Source: a virus. Taken from it: DNA of 30,352 nt. How positions within the stretch are numbered: the first letter of the stretch is position 1; the number at the start of each line of letters is the position of its first letter. The notes beneath the pieces were generated by a model. The model saw nothing but the letters and a program-made list of their open reading frames with translations. It made no database searches and had not been told where the DNA came from. The DNA lies in IMG/VR virus record IMGVR_UViG_3300022861_000085, positions 1 through 30,352 of that record; one strand, written 5' to 3'. This document shows positions 30,138 through 30,352 of this stretch, piece by piece. Position numbers and translations under genes: made by a program.

Positions 30138-30352
30138 TCCCGCACCGCCGATTCTTGGCTTGCCGGAACGAGCTTGACTTCATCCGGCAACCCGCATTGG
30201 TGCATGAATTCATCGAGCGCCCACTGGGCCTTGGAGACGGCGGCGGAGATTTCATCAAGCTCCGCTTTGCGTTGCCGATAGTGCGAAATGAGCACCCGGC
30301 GGGCCGCCTCACCGATGTCAACCTTGATGGTGATGCACGCTTGGCCGGCCAC
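30134..30352 (-). CDS. Small protein of unknown function, possibly incomplete at the right edge
   Basis: A 72-residue or longer protein that reaches the window edge. A GTG occupies the last three bases, but the true start may lie outside. The visible part is helical (GEAARRVLISHYRQRKAELDEISAAVSKAQ) and could form a coiled coil. No family is recognised. Confidence 0.6.
   Translation of the reverse strand: MAGQACITIKVDIGEAARRVLISHYRQRKAELDEISAAVSKAQWALDEFMHQCGLPDEVKLVPASQESAVRE

Overview
This window is about 30 kb of a temperate, tailed double-stranded DNA phage or prophage. The virion is probably a siphovirus: the head, neck and tail genes follow the lambda plan, with relatives of Nu1, A, B, W, FII, U, V, G/T, H, M, L, K and J. 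Nearly every gene lies on the minus strand, so the transcription order runs from right to left. The host is probably a member of the Acidobacteriota. That is an inference from a secreted DUF2846 protein of a type I associate with that phylum, from Shine-Dalgarno sites of the AGGAGG type, and from the GC-rich sequence; it is not proven here. No rRNA gene, insertion sequence, CRISPR array or lysis cassette was found.

Right part (30352 to 22642), early and replication region. In order of transcription it holds small DNA-binding proteins, an HD-domain nucleotidase, a zinc-ribbon protein translationally coupled to a sigma-region-4-like protein, a 58-residue membrane protein, a phage-encoded DNA polymerase III beta clamp, a small HTH protein, a DnaD/O-like replication protein, a small protein that may be a helicase loader, and a protein ending in a QLALF clamp-binding motif. 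After these come an ASCH-like protein, a Gp37/Gp68 (DUF5131) protein and a frameshifted cytosine-C5 methyltransferase. Most neighbours overlap by 1 to 4 bases, which suggests long coupled operons.

Centre (22624 to 20899). A strong minus-strand terminator closes the early operon. A complete plus-strand tRNA-Arg(TCT) gene follows, then a P4-type tyrosine integrase. Phage genes lie on both sides of the tRNA, so this looks like an attP/int region inside a phage genome and not a prophage-chromosome junction. A gap of about 300 bases rich in repeats before the small terminase gene is the expected place for cos or pac.

Left part (20898 to 1), late region. This holds the terminase subunits, a coiled-coil protein and a SprT-like protease, a gpW-like protein, the portal, two proteins with Sec signal peptides, an adenine/N4-cytosine methyltransferase, a fused prohead protease and major capsid protein, small neck proteins, an SSB, the tail tube with an N-terminal Ig-like domain, a fused tail chaperone, the tape measure, and the tip proteins M, L, K and J. 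J runs off the left edge.

The late operon is broken at 3376-4761 by an island. It has a gpZ-like gene and a superinfection-immunity gene on the plus strand, facing a secreted DUF2846 gene on the minus strand, with a hairpin terminator over both stop codons. Other unusual points are heptamer tandem repeats beside two late genes, a cysteine-rich insert in the prohead protease, an internal ribosome site ahead of the capsid part, and a start-codon leader motif shared by two distant late genes.
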